Shown in pieces: positions 1 to 7,248 of a stretch of 64,000 nucleotides of DNA. The stretch is from assembly GCA_964645655.1 (NCBI GenBank), contig CAZXZS010000001.1, positions 695,212-759,211 on the forward strand. Direction: 5' to 3'. How positions within the stretch are numbered: position 1 is the stretch's first letter; every line of letters begins with the position of its first letter. A program made the translations under genes and the position numbers. The notes below the pieces were generated by a model. The model saw only the letters and a program-made list of their open reading frames with translations. It had not been told where the DNA came from and ran no database searches. The stretch is from JAGOUA01 sp964645655 (lineage in GTDB: Bacteria; Patescibacteriota; Patescibacteriia; 2-12-FULL-60-25).

Positions 1-1
1 G

Positions 2-151
2 CTGTACCTGCAACGCGTCCTGCAGGAGTTCCCCGCCGTCCGCGTGAGCCGATTGGCGCGCGGGCTGCCGTCCGGCGCCTCCCTCGAATACGCGGACCCG
101 CTCACCCTCGTCGAAGCGATCCGGCACCGGCGCGAGGCGAAGGGGCCGTAA
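2..151 (+). CDS. recR: RecR C-terminal fragment (5' end outside window)
   Basis: Forty-nine codons are visible before the TAA stop. The segment SRLARGLPSGASLEYADPLT matches the conserved end of the RecR Toprim region, which in the family reads TRLARGLP.G..LEYAD..TL. RecR acts with RecF and RecO to load RecA on gapped DNA. The start and the zinc-finger region lie before the window. A bidirectional hairpin terminator follows three bases after the stop. Confidence 0.85.
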   Translation: MYLQRVLQEFPAVRVSRLARGLPSGASLEYADPLTLVEAIRHRREAKGP

Positions 152-153
152 CG

Positions 154-179
154 AAAAACAGCCGATGGCTGTTTTTTCT
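154..179. terminator. Bidirectional terminator between recR and glutaredoxin
   Basis: Inverted repeat AACAGCC-GAT-GGCTGTT has A residues on the left and a T run on the right, so it can end transcription of recR (plus) and of the glutaredoxin gene (minus). Confidence 0.8.
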
Positions 180-184
180 TTTTC

Positions 185-445
185 CTAAGCGGGATTCTTC
201 GCCGCGGCGGCCTGCTGCGCCTTGATCACTTCCTCAAGCGCGTTCTTGTTCCAGCCGACAATGACCTGGCCGCTGATGTCGATGACGGGCACGCCCATCT
301 GGCCAGAGAGCTTGACCATCTTCTGGATGGCGTCATTGTCGAGCGAGACGTCGATGTCGGTGAAGGGGAGGTTCTGTTCCTTGAGGTAATCCTTCACGAG
401 CTTGCAATAGGGACACGACGGGGTGGAATAGAGCGTGATGGTCAT
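185..445 (-). CDS. Glutaredoxin / NrdH-type thiol redoxin
   Basis: This 86-aa single-domain thioredoxin-fold protein has the CPYC active site near residues 11-14 in the context YSTPSCPYC. A cis-proline (GVPV) and the later G-W motif are also at family positions. Such proteins reduce disulfides in the cytoplasm using NrdH- or Grx-type reductants. The ATG at 445 starts exactly at the first beta strand (MTITLYS); longer versions add an unrelated tail. It lies downstream of a VKOR gene, which suggests a shared thiol-disulfide role, but it also has its own -10 box (TATCCT, 475-480). Exact subfamily (Grx, NrdH or MJ0307-like) is not decidable here. Confidence 0.85.
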   Translation of the reverse strand: MTITLYSTPSCPYCKLVKDYLKEQNLPFTDIDVSLDNDAIQKMVKLSGQMGVPVIDISGQVIVGWNKNALEEVIKAQQAAAAKNPA

Positions 446-474
446 AAGAGGCAAAGAGCGAAACGGATGAGGGG

Positions 475-483
475 AGGATAGCA
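475..483 (-). promoter_or_regulatory. Extended -10 box for the glutaredoxin gene
   Basis: On the minus strand the sequence TGCTATCCT matches the TGN-TATNNT extended -10 form that recurs in this window. It lies 29 bases before the start codon. No convincing -35 is seen. Confidence 0.5.
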
Positions 484-512
484 CGGGCGCAAACGCATGC
501 CAACCGATCTCC

Positions 513-1034
513 CTACCGCAGCAAGAGAAAGAGCGCGGGCGCACCCACGACGGCCAACACCGCGAAGACGAGCGCGTAGCCGTTCAGGTCGTCAAGGCGC
601 TGCGACTCGGTGAGCGAGGTCCGATCGAAGACGGACGCGGCGAGGAGGCCGACCGTCGCGACCCCGGAGGCGAGACACCACAGGCAGAACGCCTTGATGA
701 CGGCGAGCTGGATATAGAAGAGATGCGCGGACTCGATGAAGCCGACGACGGCGAGGAAGAACACGAACCAGCGCAGGCGCCGTTCCTGCCATGGCGTCAA
801 CGCGCGAAGGAGCAACAGGCCCAACATCGCGGCATAGAACGCGAGCCCAAGCAGCGGCCGCGGAACGGGACCGAGATACGCCCACGCTGACGCGCGGACG
901 ACCTCGCAGCCGCCTTCCGCCCCACAGACGATGGGGCCGCCCGTGACGTACACGACGAGCAGGTACGCCGACGCGAACAGGCCGAGGGCAAGCCAGGCAG
1001 CCATCCAGACGCGCGGGGAACGGAGGAAGTTCAT
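513..1034 (-). CDS. Vitamin K epoxide reductase (VKOR) family membrane oxidoreductase
   Basis: The 173-aa protein has about four to five hydrophobic segments. The loop cysteines appear in VCGAEGGCEVV (near residues 36-43) and the redox centre is CLWC (near residues 117-120), both hallmarks of bacterial VKOR. VKOR oxidises a DsbA-like partner and passes electrons to quinone, driving disulfide formation outside the membrane. No fused or adjacent DsbA-like thioredoxin domain is visible; a cytoplasmic-type glutaredoxin follows 67 bases downstream. The ATG start directly precedes the first membrane segment. The upstream neighbour on the same strand is a membrane-anchored nuclease. Confidence 0.9.
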   Translation of the reverse strand: MNFLRSPRVWMAAWLALGLFASAYLLVVYVTGGPIVCGAEGGCEVVRASAWAYLGPVPRPLLGLAFYAAMLGLLLLRALTPWQERRLRWFVFFLAVVGFIESAHLFYIQLAVIKAFCLWCLASGVATVGLLAASVFDRTSLTESQRLDDLNGYALVFAVLAVVGAPALFLLLR

Positions 1035-1070
1035 ACGGGAAGCGTACGCAGGAAGACGGACGGGCGCAAG

Positions 1071-1721
1071 TCACTCGCGGACCGCTTCCCCACCGCAGGT
1101 GCGCGGATCCCAAAGGCCACGCTCGGCCGCACGCGCCTCCGCCTCAAGGCGACGCAATTGCGCCTTCCTATCCTTATTTAACGGAAAATCCAGGTAGGCG
1201 TGGGCATACCCCTGGGCCACCAGCGTCGCGTTCACGTCGGTGCCATCTTCCATGGCCAGCTCGCGCAGGAGGCGGCCGTAGCGGTCACGGTCGTCGGCTT
1301 TCGGGTCCTCGATGAGGCGCACGCGCTGCCCTTCGACGCGCTCGCGCAGCACGCGCGAGGCTTCCTTGCCGAAGCATTCGACAGGACGGCGCGGGTCGAC
1401 GGATTCGGGCGTGTTGATGCCGAGCATGCGGATACGCACGATCTTCGTCTCGCCATCGGGCAAGGCGTCGACCGTATCGCCATCGACGACGCGGGTGACG
1501 CGGGCATTCGTGGGACGCGGTTCAGACAGGCGGATCACGGGCAATGACGATGAGGCGACGGGAGCCGCCACGGGGACGGTGGAGGAAACGACGGGGGGAA
1601 CCGTCGCCTCACGCGCGTCCGGAACCGTTCCGACACCGAGCAGCTTCAGGGCGACCCAGACCAAAAACACGGCCACAAGCATCGGGACGGACAGGCGTCG
1701 CGTGGAAGGGAGGGAGGGCAT
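1071..1721 (-). CDS. Membrane-anchored staphylococcal nuclease-like (SNase/TNase) protein
   Basis: The 216-aa product has an N-terminal membrane helix (LVAVFLVWVALKLLG) followed by a linker and an SNase OB-fold domain. Recognisable motifs are RVVDGDTVD, the RIRMLGINTPE segment, and DRYGRLLRE, matching the catalytic Arg/Glu region and the DKYGR loop of thermonucleases. Family members cut DNA and RNA with calcium, here probably outside the membrane. I chose the ATG at 1721; an in-frame TTG at 1736 would add five residues and overlap the upstream gene. It could supply nucleotides by degrading external DNA, an inference. Confidence 0.88.
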   Translation of the reverse strand: MPSLPSTRRLSVPMLVAVFLVWVALKLLGVGTVPDAREATVPPVVSSTVPVAAPVASSSLPVIRLSEPRPTNARVTRVVDGDTVDALPDGETKIVRIRMLGINTPESVDPRRPVECFGKEASRVLRERVEGQRVRLIEDPKADDRDRYGRLLRELAMEDGTDVNATLVAQGYAHAYLDFPLNKDRKAQLRRLEAEARAAERGLWDPRTCGGEAVRE

Positions 1722-1732
1722 GGTCAAGGAGT

Positions 1733-2377
1733 TCAAGGGGTGAGGCGCGGTCCGCGCGTCGGTCTCCAGGTGGGAGGTGACGTGAGCGGCGGACGGGCCG
1801 CTGGCGCACGTTGGCGCGGCGGACGCTCGGTTGGCGCGTCAGCAAGCGGCATGAAGGGACGGCCGGCTCGCGCGTCAACGGGCGTTTTTTCCGTCGCGGC
1901 TTCAGCCACGCGCATCAAGCCGGTAAATCCATCAAGGCCATGCGGGGCGGGCGGCGGCGAAGGCAAACGCGAAACGGATGAGACAGGTCGAGCCAGCGCG
2001 CAGTCGGAGGAGCGGCGCATGACCGCTTCAAGTAGGCCGACCGCCGGAAACGGGTCGCCCAACAGGTCACGAAGCAACTCAACCGTTTCGACGAACGGCC
2101 GCGGGTACGGCCGCGGCTCCAGGGACAACCGCTCCTCAAACGCGTGCCGGAGCCACGCGAGCTCGCGCGAATGGCGATCGCTCGAGGCGACGCCGAGCCG
2201 AAGGTCGACAAGCATCCGGAGCAGTTCCACCGGCAGGCCACCCTCATACAAGCCATCGAAATCTTCCGCGAGGAACTTCGCGAACCGTCGGTTCACGTCT
2301 TGCGCGCACGCATCGACGGAAAAGGCGTCTTGCGCCGCCTCGGGAAATGGGATCGCAGCCGGACGCTCGGAGAACAT
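1733..2377 (-). CDS. Hypothetical protein, helical N-half and Pro-rich C-half
   Basis: I do not recognise this 214-aa protein. The first ~130 residues look alpha-helical and slightly acidic (for example PVELLRMLVDLRLG and FVETVELLRDLLG). The last ~80 are Pro/Arg-rich and probably disordered. The ATG at 2377 lies ten bases after a TATACT -10 box, fitting a very short leader. It is the first gene of a minus-strand group with the SNase gene 12 bases downstream. The opposite strand also stays open here, a normal effect of high GC; the minus frame is preferred for the promoter placement and protein-like composition. Confidence 0.55.
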   Translation of the reverse strand: MFSERPAAIPFPEAAQDAFSVDACAQDVNRRFAKFLAEDFDGLYEGGLPVELLRMLVDLRLGVASSDRHSRELAWLRHAFEERLSLEPRPYPRPFVETVELLRDLLGDPFPAVGLLEAVMRRSSDCALARPVSSVSRLPSPPPAPHGLDGFTGLMRVAEAATEKTPVDARAGRPFMPLADAPTERPPRQRAPAARPPLTSPPTWRPTRGPRLTP

Positions 2378-2387
2378 AGACGCGTTG

Positions 2388-2396
2388 AGTATAGCA
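2388..2396 (-). promoter_or_regulatory. Extended -10 promoter element TGCTATACT
   Basis: The minus strand reads TGCTATACT ending ten bases before the ATG at 2377. Predicted initiation about seven bases further gives a leader of only a few nucleotides. Confidence 0.6.
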
Positions 2397-2514
2397 CGGG
2401 CGCCCGAGGCCTATCGGCGTGCATGGGTTGGCGCGGAGATGGCCTGGTCCGTTGGGATACTCCGTTCAATGGGATCGCGTGAGGTGTCAAGAGAAGCCCC
2501 GCCAGGATCACGAC

Positions 2515-2544
2515 AAAAAAATCACCACGAGCGTGGCGTTTTTT
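2515..2544 (-). terminator. Terminator downstream of the GrpB-like gene
   Basis: Minus strand CGCCAC-GCTC-GTGGTG is followed by ATTTTTTT. It is the first hairpin after the GrpB-like gene, about 85 bases past its stop. The 2378-2626 interval otherwise shows no supported gene. Confidence 0.6.
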
Positions 2545-2626
2545 GATCGATGCGTCCGACCCACCAAACGCGGCCGCGCATGGTCCCCGATCATGGACGT
2601 TGCTTGGATGGATCTCAGGCACGGGG

Positions 2627-3139
2627 TTATGACGGGATCCGCTTAAGCAAATGCCCGCTTCCATTGGGACCGAAGAATTCTTTCTTCGCTTTTCTGTATT
2701 CCGATCTCTGTTTGCCCTCGTAGGACCGCTTGAGGGCATTATATCGCTCCAGGAGATCGGGGCTCGCCTTAAGCAAATCCCTCTGCCTTGAGAACTCATC
2801 GTACGAAGTGCCTTTAACGGTAACGACAATGCTCATCGGCATGATGTGATGATCCTTTCTGTGGAAGAGGGCGAATGACTTATTCCACATTTCTTTGCGA
2901 TTCACATGATATATGCTCGCCAAACCCGGCAGGATCGAATCGAATTCTTCCTGTGTCACGCGAATCTGGATATCTAAATCGCCCATGGTCAGAGCTCCTG
3001 GGATCGCGCTTGACCCAACGTGCTCCACTTCTGCATTGGGTTCCAGGCTGAGAATACGTGCCTTTTCTTCCAAGAAAAGCTCTTGGGTTATCTGTTGAAG
3101 CTCATCAGACGGTACGAAGTGAGCCAGTTCATTTTTCAT
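2627..3139 (-). CDS. GrpB family (UPF0157) nucleotidyltransferase-like protein
   Basis: The 170-aa protein carries the family signature EHVGSSAIPGALTMGDLDIQI, close to the usual EHVGSTAVPGL..KPIIDI, then HHIMPMSIVV and an R-rich C-terminal helix. GrpB proteins have a nucleotidyltransferase fold; their substrates are mostly unknown. The gene is much more AT-rich than its neighbours (Lys, Ile and Ser AT-ending codons, with ATATC and TTTTC runs). It sits beside a tRNA gene, so recent transfer into a tRNA-proximal site is plausible. The ATG at 3139 gives a normal family N-terminus. Confidence 0.85.
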   Translation of the reverse strand: MKNELAHFVPSDELQQITQELFLEEKARILSLEPNAEVEHVGSSAIPGALTMGDLDIQIRVTQEEFDSILPGLASIYHVNRKEMWNKSFALFHRKDHHIMPMSIVVTVKGTSYDEFSRQRDLLKASPDLLERYNALKRSYEGKQRSEYRKAKKEFFGPNGSGHLLKRIPS

Positions 3140-3177
3140 ATCGATATCAACTTTGTATCATTCTCTCCTATGCTAAC

Positions 3178-3206
3178 AAAATTCTCGCTTTTTCGGCGAG
3201 AATTTT
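3178..3206 (-). terminator. Terminator of tRNA-Gln
   Basis: Minus strand AAAATTCTCGC-loop-GCGAGAATTTTG starts immediately after the CCA end of the tRNA. It separates the tRNA from the GrpB-like gene. Confidence 0.75.
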
Positions 3207-3208
3207 GC

Positions 3209-3282
3209 TGGCTCCGGGGCTTGGGCTCGAACCAAGATACGCAGCTTCAAAGGCTGCTGTCCTACCATTAGACGACCCCGGA
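3209..3282 (-). tRNA. tRNA-Gln (anticodon TTG)
   Basis: Minus-strand 74-nt cloverleaf. The acceptor stem is TCCGGGG/CCCCGGA, the anticodon stem GCAGC/GCTGC encloses CTTTGAA giving anticodon TTG, and the T arm contains GGTTCGAGCC. Discriminator G and an encoded CCA end are present. Confidence 0.96.
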
Positions 3283-3359
3283 AGAAGCGGGGCTAGCCTA
3301 GCGCGTGTGGCCGGGATGGTCAACTGCCGGGAAGTGAAGACGCCTCTTTTTTTGGCGAC

Positions 3360-3386
3360 AACAAAAAAAACCGCCGGAGCGGCAGG
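3360..3386 (-). terminator. Terminator of the 115-aa orphan gene
   Basis: Minus strand CCGC-TCCG-GCGG is followed by an eight-base T run, beginning a few bases after the stop at 3389. Confidence 0.65.
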
Positions 3387-3388
3387 GC

Positions 3389-3736
3389 TCAGGCGGCAGG
3401 CCGAGGCCGCGCCGACGGCGCAAGGGTGAAGTTCTGGCCGTGCTTCCTCACGACCCACCACCCGCTCACGGTCCCGTCGGGGCCGAAACGGCCGGTACGG
3501 ATCAGTTCCGCGAGCTGCTCGAGATGGACGATCGCTTCCCCGCCCGCCTGCGTGCGGAAGACCGCATGGGCCGCCGACCGCCCCCGCCTGAATTCGCTGA
3601 AGGTGAGGGTGAGTTCGCGCGGCTCGTCGGCAGGGACCCAGACGACGCCGGGCTTGTTGCCGTCCCCTTCCCAACCGATGAGGTCCTGCCCCAACCAGGG
3701 CGCGAGACGGTTCCAGCGAGTGCCTTTTTCCCTCAT
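3389..3736 (-). CDS. Hypothetical 115-aa protein
   Basis: Not recognised. The ATG at 3736 is preceded by a strong AAAGGAG ribosome site and gives a soluble alpha/beta-looking protein with Trp-rich ends (GWEGDGNKPGVVWVPADE and VSGWWVVRKHGQNFTL). The gene stands alone between a TTGACA promoter and a hairpin terminator. This layout recurs for the orphan genes elsewhere in the window. No signal peptide or membrane segment is visible. A link to small regulatory or nucleic-acid proteins would be guesswork. Confidence 0.7.
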   Translation of the reverse strand: MREKGTRWNRLAPWLGQDLIGWEGDGNKPGVVWVPADEPRELTLTFSEFRRGRSAAHAVFRTQAGGEAIVHLEQLAELIRTGRFGPDGTVSGWWVVRKHGQNFTLAPSARPRPAA

Positions 3737-3773
3737 GTTGAAACAAACTCCTTTCTTCGATGGCGATGTTCCC

Positions 3774-3802
3774 ATGAGACCAGAAAACGCCCATCCTGTC
3801 AA
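3774..3802 (-). promoter_or_regulatory. Promoter for the 115-aa orphan gene
   Basis: Minus strand TTGACA at 3802-3797, a 17-base spacer and TCTCAT as a weak -10. The start codon lies about 40 bases downstream, with a good ribosome site between. Confidence 0.6.
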
Positions 3803-3949
3803 TGGTTGCGCAGCAGTGCGCGGGCCTGGAACGTCACCCGCTTCCGCCGGACGCAACGCGCATCGAGGCTCACCCCATCGGCATTGACAATATCCCCTCT
3901 TTCCCGCACCGTACCGTCTGCCTCGTCTCCCACATCGAAAGGCTCCCCC

Positions 3950-4324
3950 ATGCACACGAGCGTCCTCCTCCTCTGCCTCGGCCTCGGTTGCACCCGTTCA
4001 GAGAACGCGCGCTCCGGCCACCGCGCCGGAGCCGACCCCGCCCAAGCCGGCCCCACCGTCAACATTAACGCGACCATGGTCACGAGCGTCAACGGGGTCG
4101 GGGTGCGGGTGCGCTCCCACCTCCTCAACGCGAACATGGAGAGCGTCAACGGCGAGACGCGCCTGGTCGTCACCCACGACGAGCCCGTGACGGACGCCAT
4201 CTGCCGGCACGACCTGGCCTCCGTGGAAGCGGAAGGCCTCGACGGGCGCCCCTGCCCCATGCGGGCCCGCGTCCTGAACCCGACCACCTGCCTGCTCGAG
4301 ATCTCCCCGCCCGAGCCGCGCTGA
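3950..4324 (+). CDS. Hypothetical secreted protein with N-terminal signal
   Basis: The 124-aa product begins with MHTSVLLLCLGLGC, a short hydrophobic stretch ending in Cys, so it may be a lipoprotein, although GLGC is not an ideal lipobox. The body contains two similar phrases, TVNINATMVTSVNGVG and LNANMESVNGETRLVV, suggesting a beta repeat. A pair of cysteines (ICRHD and CPMRARVLNPTTC) could form a disulfide. No known family recognised. A TTGACA at 3884 is a possible -35 but its -10 is poor. A terminator overlaps the stop codon. Confidence 0.6.
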   Translation: MHTSVLLLCLGLGCTRSENARSGHRAGADPAQAGPTVNINATMVTSVNGVGVRVRSHLLNANMESVNGETRLVVTHDEPVTDAICRHDLASVEAEGLDGRPCPMRARVLNPTTCLLEISPPEPR

Positions 4325-4347
4325 CCCCCGCAAGGGGTATTTTTTGA
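4323..4347 (+). terminator. Terminator after the secreted orphan gene
   Basis: ACCCC-CGCA-GGGGT is followed by ATTTTTT, starting at the stop codon of the upstream gene. Confidence 0.75.
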
Positions 4348-4350
4348 CGG

Positions 4351-4379
4351 TTGACAAAACGGCGGGTTTCGGGTATAAG
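4351..4379 (+). promoter_or_regulatory. Sigma-70-type promoter for the 676-aa TPM gene
   Basis: TTGACA (4351-4356), a 17-base spacer and TATAAG (4374-4379): a near-consensus promoter about 70 bases before the start codon. Confidence 0.85.
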
Positions 4380-4447
4380 CGGAGCGGCCCTCCCACCCTG
4401 GGAAGCGGCCGGATTTTCCCCAGACACAGCCAAGAAAGGGCTCAGCC

Positions 4448-6478
4448 ATGGGACGTCCCCGAACGCTCACGCTCGTCCGCCTCACGCTGCTGCTGTTCGC
4501 CTTGTTCAGCGGCCTCTTCGCCGCAACGGCGCAGGCCTACCCCCCTGCCACCCCCGGCCAGCGGGTCTACGACCTCGCCGGGTACCTGCCCGACGGGGCC
4601 CGACGCCACCAGCTCAACCGCGAGCTGCTGGCCTTCGAGGCGGCCCACCGCGGCACACAGGTCGCCGTCGTGACCGTCCCCGACACGGAGGGCGAAGGCC
4701 TCGAGCGGTACGCCAACGGCCTGTTCCGCGCCTGGGGTATCGGCCAGCAGGGCCAGAACAACGGCGTCCTCCTGCTCATCTCACGGACCGCGGACGCGGC
4801 AGGCAACAAGACGCGCATCGAGGTCGGCTACGGCCTCGAAGGCGCGCTCCCTGACGCGACCTGCCACCGGATCATCACCGAGACGATCATGCCGCTCGCC
4901 CGCGACCAGCATAACCCGCAAGGGGCGATCGAAGCGGGCGCGCGGCTGATCCTCCACCATCTCGGCGGCCAGGGCCCCTTGGGCCCGATGGGCGGACCGA
5001 CCACGATGGTGGCGCAGCCCCGGCCCTCTGACGCGCCGCCCGGCATCCTCTTGATCATCTTCCTGGTCATCGTGGGAGCGGGCGGCCTCGCGCTCTGGAC
5101 GCTGACGACGGATGCGCGGAGGGCGTGGGCCCGGCGCCGTACCCAACGCGAACAGCATGCGTCGGCGACCCAGACCCTGCTGGGCGCGCTCATGAGCCGC
5201 TCGGACGTCCTCGAAGACGCCCGCGCGACCCTGCTCCTCCCGGCCGGCAAGCAAGCCATCGACGGCTTCATCACCGGGACCGAACGCATGAAGCGGGAAG
5301 CGGAGACCGCCCTCGCGCAGATGGCCCAAGCCATCGAGCGCGACGAGAGCTACGCGGTCCGGCGCGCCCTGGACCATGCCCGGCTCGGCACGCGGGCCAT
5401 CGAACGGTCCGTCACGGAACTGCGCCAGCGCGTGGAACGCTTCCGGCACTGCGCCGAAGGGATCACGACGGCCCTCGAGACGGCCGCCACCGCCATCGCG
5501 CGCGCCGAAGAGGCCCTCACGGCCCACCGCCAACGCGGGATCCGCATCCCGGCGGATGCGCTCGCCAGGGCCGAAGCGACCCTCGCGCAGGCCCGCGCCT
5601 GCGTGTCCCCGCCGGAAGGCAGCCTTCCCGACCCCGAGACCGCCGAGTCGCTCGCCGCTGAGGCGGTGCGCCAAGCCAAGGGGATCGAGGCCACCTGGGA
5701 GAACCGGCTCGCCCGCGCCCGACAGGTAGACGAGTTCCTCCATTCGATCCCCGCAAGGATCGACGCGCTGCGCAAGCAGGTCCCCGAAGCCCGCGACGCG
5801 CTCAAGCAACTGCGGATGACCCACGCGGAAGACGTCTGGCGCCCCGCCGAACAGGCCCTCGCCAACGCCAGCCAGGCGTTCGAGCCGCTCCTCAACCTGG
5901 GCGCCAAGGCCGTGAACGTGAACGGCGTCCTCCGCCAGGAGTACGAGCGGGCCGCCGAGCTGCGCGACGAGATCAGCGCAGGCCTCACGGAGCTGGAACG
6001 CCGGCTGCATTTCCCGAAAGCGCAGCTCACGGCCGCCGAGGCGGCAAAGGCGGACAGCGTCCGCTGGCCCGAGCGCGCACGGCATCTCGAGCAGGAGCTC
6101 GAGGCGCTCGTGGCGCACGCGGACACCTCCGCCGACCTGAAGCGACGGATCCGCCACGCCATCGGGAGCCTGCGGACGGCGAGCGTGACCCCTCACGACG
6201 CCCGCACCCCCGACTGGATCGCCCTCGCCTCGGCCTACCACGAGGCCACGGGGGCCGCGACCCGCCTCAGGGCCGCAGCAGAAGCGGAGATCGCCGCCAA
6301 GCGCCCGAAGCCGCGACCCGCCTCTTCCGGCAGCGGCTCCGGCAGCCCTTCCCCTAGCAGCTATAGCCCCTCCTGGGACACGTCCTCACCCTCCAGCAGC
6401 TGGTCCTCCTCGGACAGCGGCTCGAGCTTCGGGGGCGGCGACAGCGGGGGCGGCGGCTCCTCCGGCGGGTTCGACTGA
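4448..6478 (+). CDS. TPM-domain membrane protein with long coiled coil and Gly/Ser tail
   Basis: The 676-aa protein has a signal peptide (residues ~1-33, ending TAQAYP), an extracytoplasmic TPM domain (~34-185, RVYDLAGYLP, QVAVVTVPDTEGEG, NNGVLLLIS, RIEVGYGLEGALPD), a membrane helix (~200-220, ILLIIFLVIVGAGGLALWTL), about 400 residues of helical/coiled-coil sequence, and an SSSSxxSSG plus GGGDSGGGG tail. TPM domains (TLP18.3, Psb32, MOLO-1) occur in YgcG-type proteins of unclear role, some in membrane protein turnover. The long cytoplasmic coil is unusual; YgcG proteins are normally about 250-300 aa. It has its own consensus promoter and terminator and precedes a lemA-TPM operon. Confidence 0.85.
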   Translation: MGRPRTLTLVRLTLLLFALFSGLFAATAQAYPPATPGQRVYDLAGYLPDGARRHQLNRELLAFEAAHRGTQVAVVTVPDTEGEGLERYANGLFRAWGIGQQGQNNGVLLLISRTADAAGNKTRIEVGYGLEGALPDATCHRIITETIMPLARDQHNPQGAIEAGARLILHHLGGQGPLGPMGGPTTMVAQPRPSDAPPGILLIIFLVIVGAGGLALWTLTTDARRAWARRRTQREQHASATQTLLGALMSRSDVLEDARATLLLPAGKQAIDGFITGTERMKREAETALAQMAQAIERDESYAVRRALDHARLGTRAIERSVTELRQRVERFRHCAEGITTALETAATAIARAEEALTAHRQRGIRIPADALARAEATLAQARACVSPPEGSLPDPETAESLAAEAVRQAKGIEATWENRLARARQVDEFLHSIPARIDALRKQVPEARDALKQLRMTHAEDVWRPAEQALANASQAFEPLLNLGAKAVNVNGVLRQEYERAAELRDEISAGLTELERRLHFPKAQLTAAEAAKADSVRWPERARHLEQELEALVAHADTSADLKRRIRHAIGSLRTASVTPHDARTPDWIALASAYHEATGAATRLRAAAEAEIAAKRPKPRPASSGSGSGSPSPSSYSPSWDTSSPSSSWSSSDSGSSFGGGDSGGGGSSGGFD

Positions 6479-6487
6479 AGGACCCTC

Positions 6488-6520
6488 AAGCGAATCTCCC
6501 CCAAGGTTCGCTCTTTTTTT
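6488..6520 (+). terminator. Terminator after the 676-aa TPM gene
   Basis: GCGAA-loop-TTCGC followed by TCTTTTTTT, ten bases after the stop. Confidence 0.7.
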
Positions 6521-6540
6521 GTGAGAAAAAAGGCTGAATC

Positions 6541-6569
6541 TTGACAAAAATGGCAAAGAATGATAGGCT
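6541..6569 (+). promoter_or_regulatory. Promoter of the lemA-TPM operon
   Basis: TTGACA (6541-6546), a 17-base spacer ending TGA, and TAGGCT (6564-6569). The lemA start lies 64 bases downstream of the -10. Confidence 0.8.
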
Positions 6570-6633
6570 CCGGCCGTCCGTTACGAAACGGCCCGGTCGG
6601 TAAGGCATTCCTACCGGATGAAGGGAGATCACG

Positions 6634-7236
6634 ATGGAAAACATGAAGGCATGGATCGCGATTGGGGTGATCGGCCTGCTGGCGGCGATCGGGATCGGGA
6701 GCTACAACTCGGTCGCCGAGGCCCAGAACGCCGTCGACGCCCGGATGGGCGACCTGCAGAGCGCCTACCAACGGCGCCTCGACCTGATCCCCAACCTCGT
6801 CCGCACGGTCGAGGCCGCGGCGGCCCACGAGCAGCGCGTGCAGGAGACCGTGGCGCGCCTGCGCAGCGCCCAGCAGGCGGCCGCCCAAGCCCCGGCTCCC
6901 GGCACCAACGCCGCGGCCGCACAGCAGTACGACGCGGCCCAGCGCCAGCTCGGCGTCGCCATCCGCGCGACGTTGGAGGCCTACCCGCAGGTCACGGCGA
7001 CCGGCAACTTCCGGGACCTGCAGGCCCAGATCGAAGGGACCGAAAACCGGATCAACGTCGCGCGGCGCGACTACAACCACGCCGTCGAGACCTTCAACAA
7101 CCGCCTGACCACCTACCCCACGAAGATCTTCGCGGGCGGGCGGCTGCCGCGCGCGAGCTTCACCGCCTCGGACACCGCCCAGGCCGCCCCGGTCGTCCAG
7201 TTCGGCAACGGCCCCGCGGCCGCGCCGGCGCAGTAG
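6634..7236 (+). CDS. lemA: LemA family protein
   Basis: The 200-aa protein has one N-terminal membrane helix (WIAIGVIGLLAAIGIGSYN), a register typical of LemA, then a helical bundle with family phrases: YQRRLDLIPNLVRTVE, YPQVTATGNFRDLQAQIEGTENRI, RRDYNHAVETFNNRL and the end segment YPTKIFAGG. LemA function is not settled; it is often encoded next to TPM/YgcG proteins, as here. The start has AAGGGAG seven bases upstream. The Ala/Gln-rich insert in the middle and the short C-terminus differ slightly from usual length (~185-190 aa). Confidence 0.93.
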   Translation: MENMKAWIAIGVIGLLAAIGIGSYNSVAEAQNAVDARMGDLQSAYQRRLDLIPNLVRTVEAAAAHEQRVQETVARLRSAQQAAAQAPAPGTNAAAAQQYDAAQRQLGVAIRATLEAYPQVTATGNFRDLQAQIEGTENRINVARRDYNHAVETFNNRLTTYPTKIFAGGRLPRASFTASDTAQAAPVVQFGNGPAAAPAQ

Positions 7237-7248
7237 CGAGGGGGCGAC

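Noticed and set aside
3884..3917. Full promoter for the secreted orphan gene at 3950
   Set aside because: TTGACA is present, but the hexamer at 17 bases is CACCGT and the better TACCGT needs a 22-base gap.
4781..6241. A 486-codon minus-strand open frame
   Set aside because: Antisense shadow of the 676-aa TPM gene in high-GC DNA.
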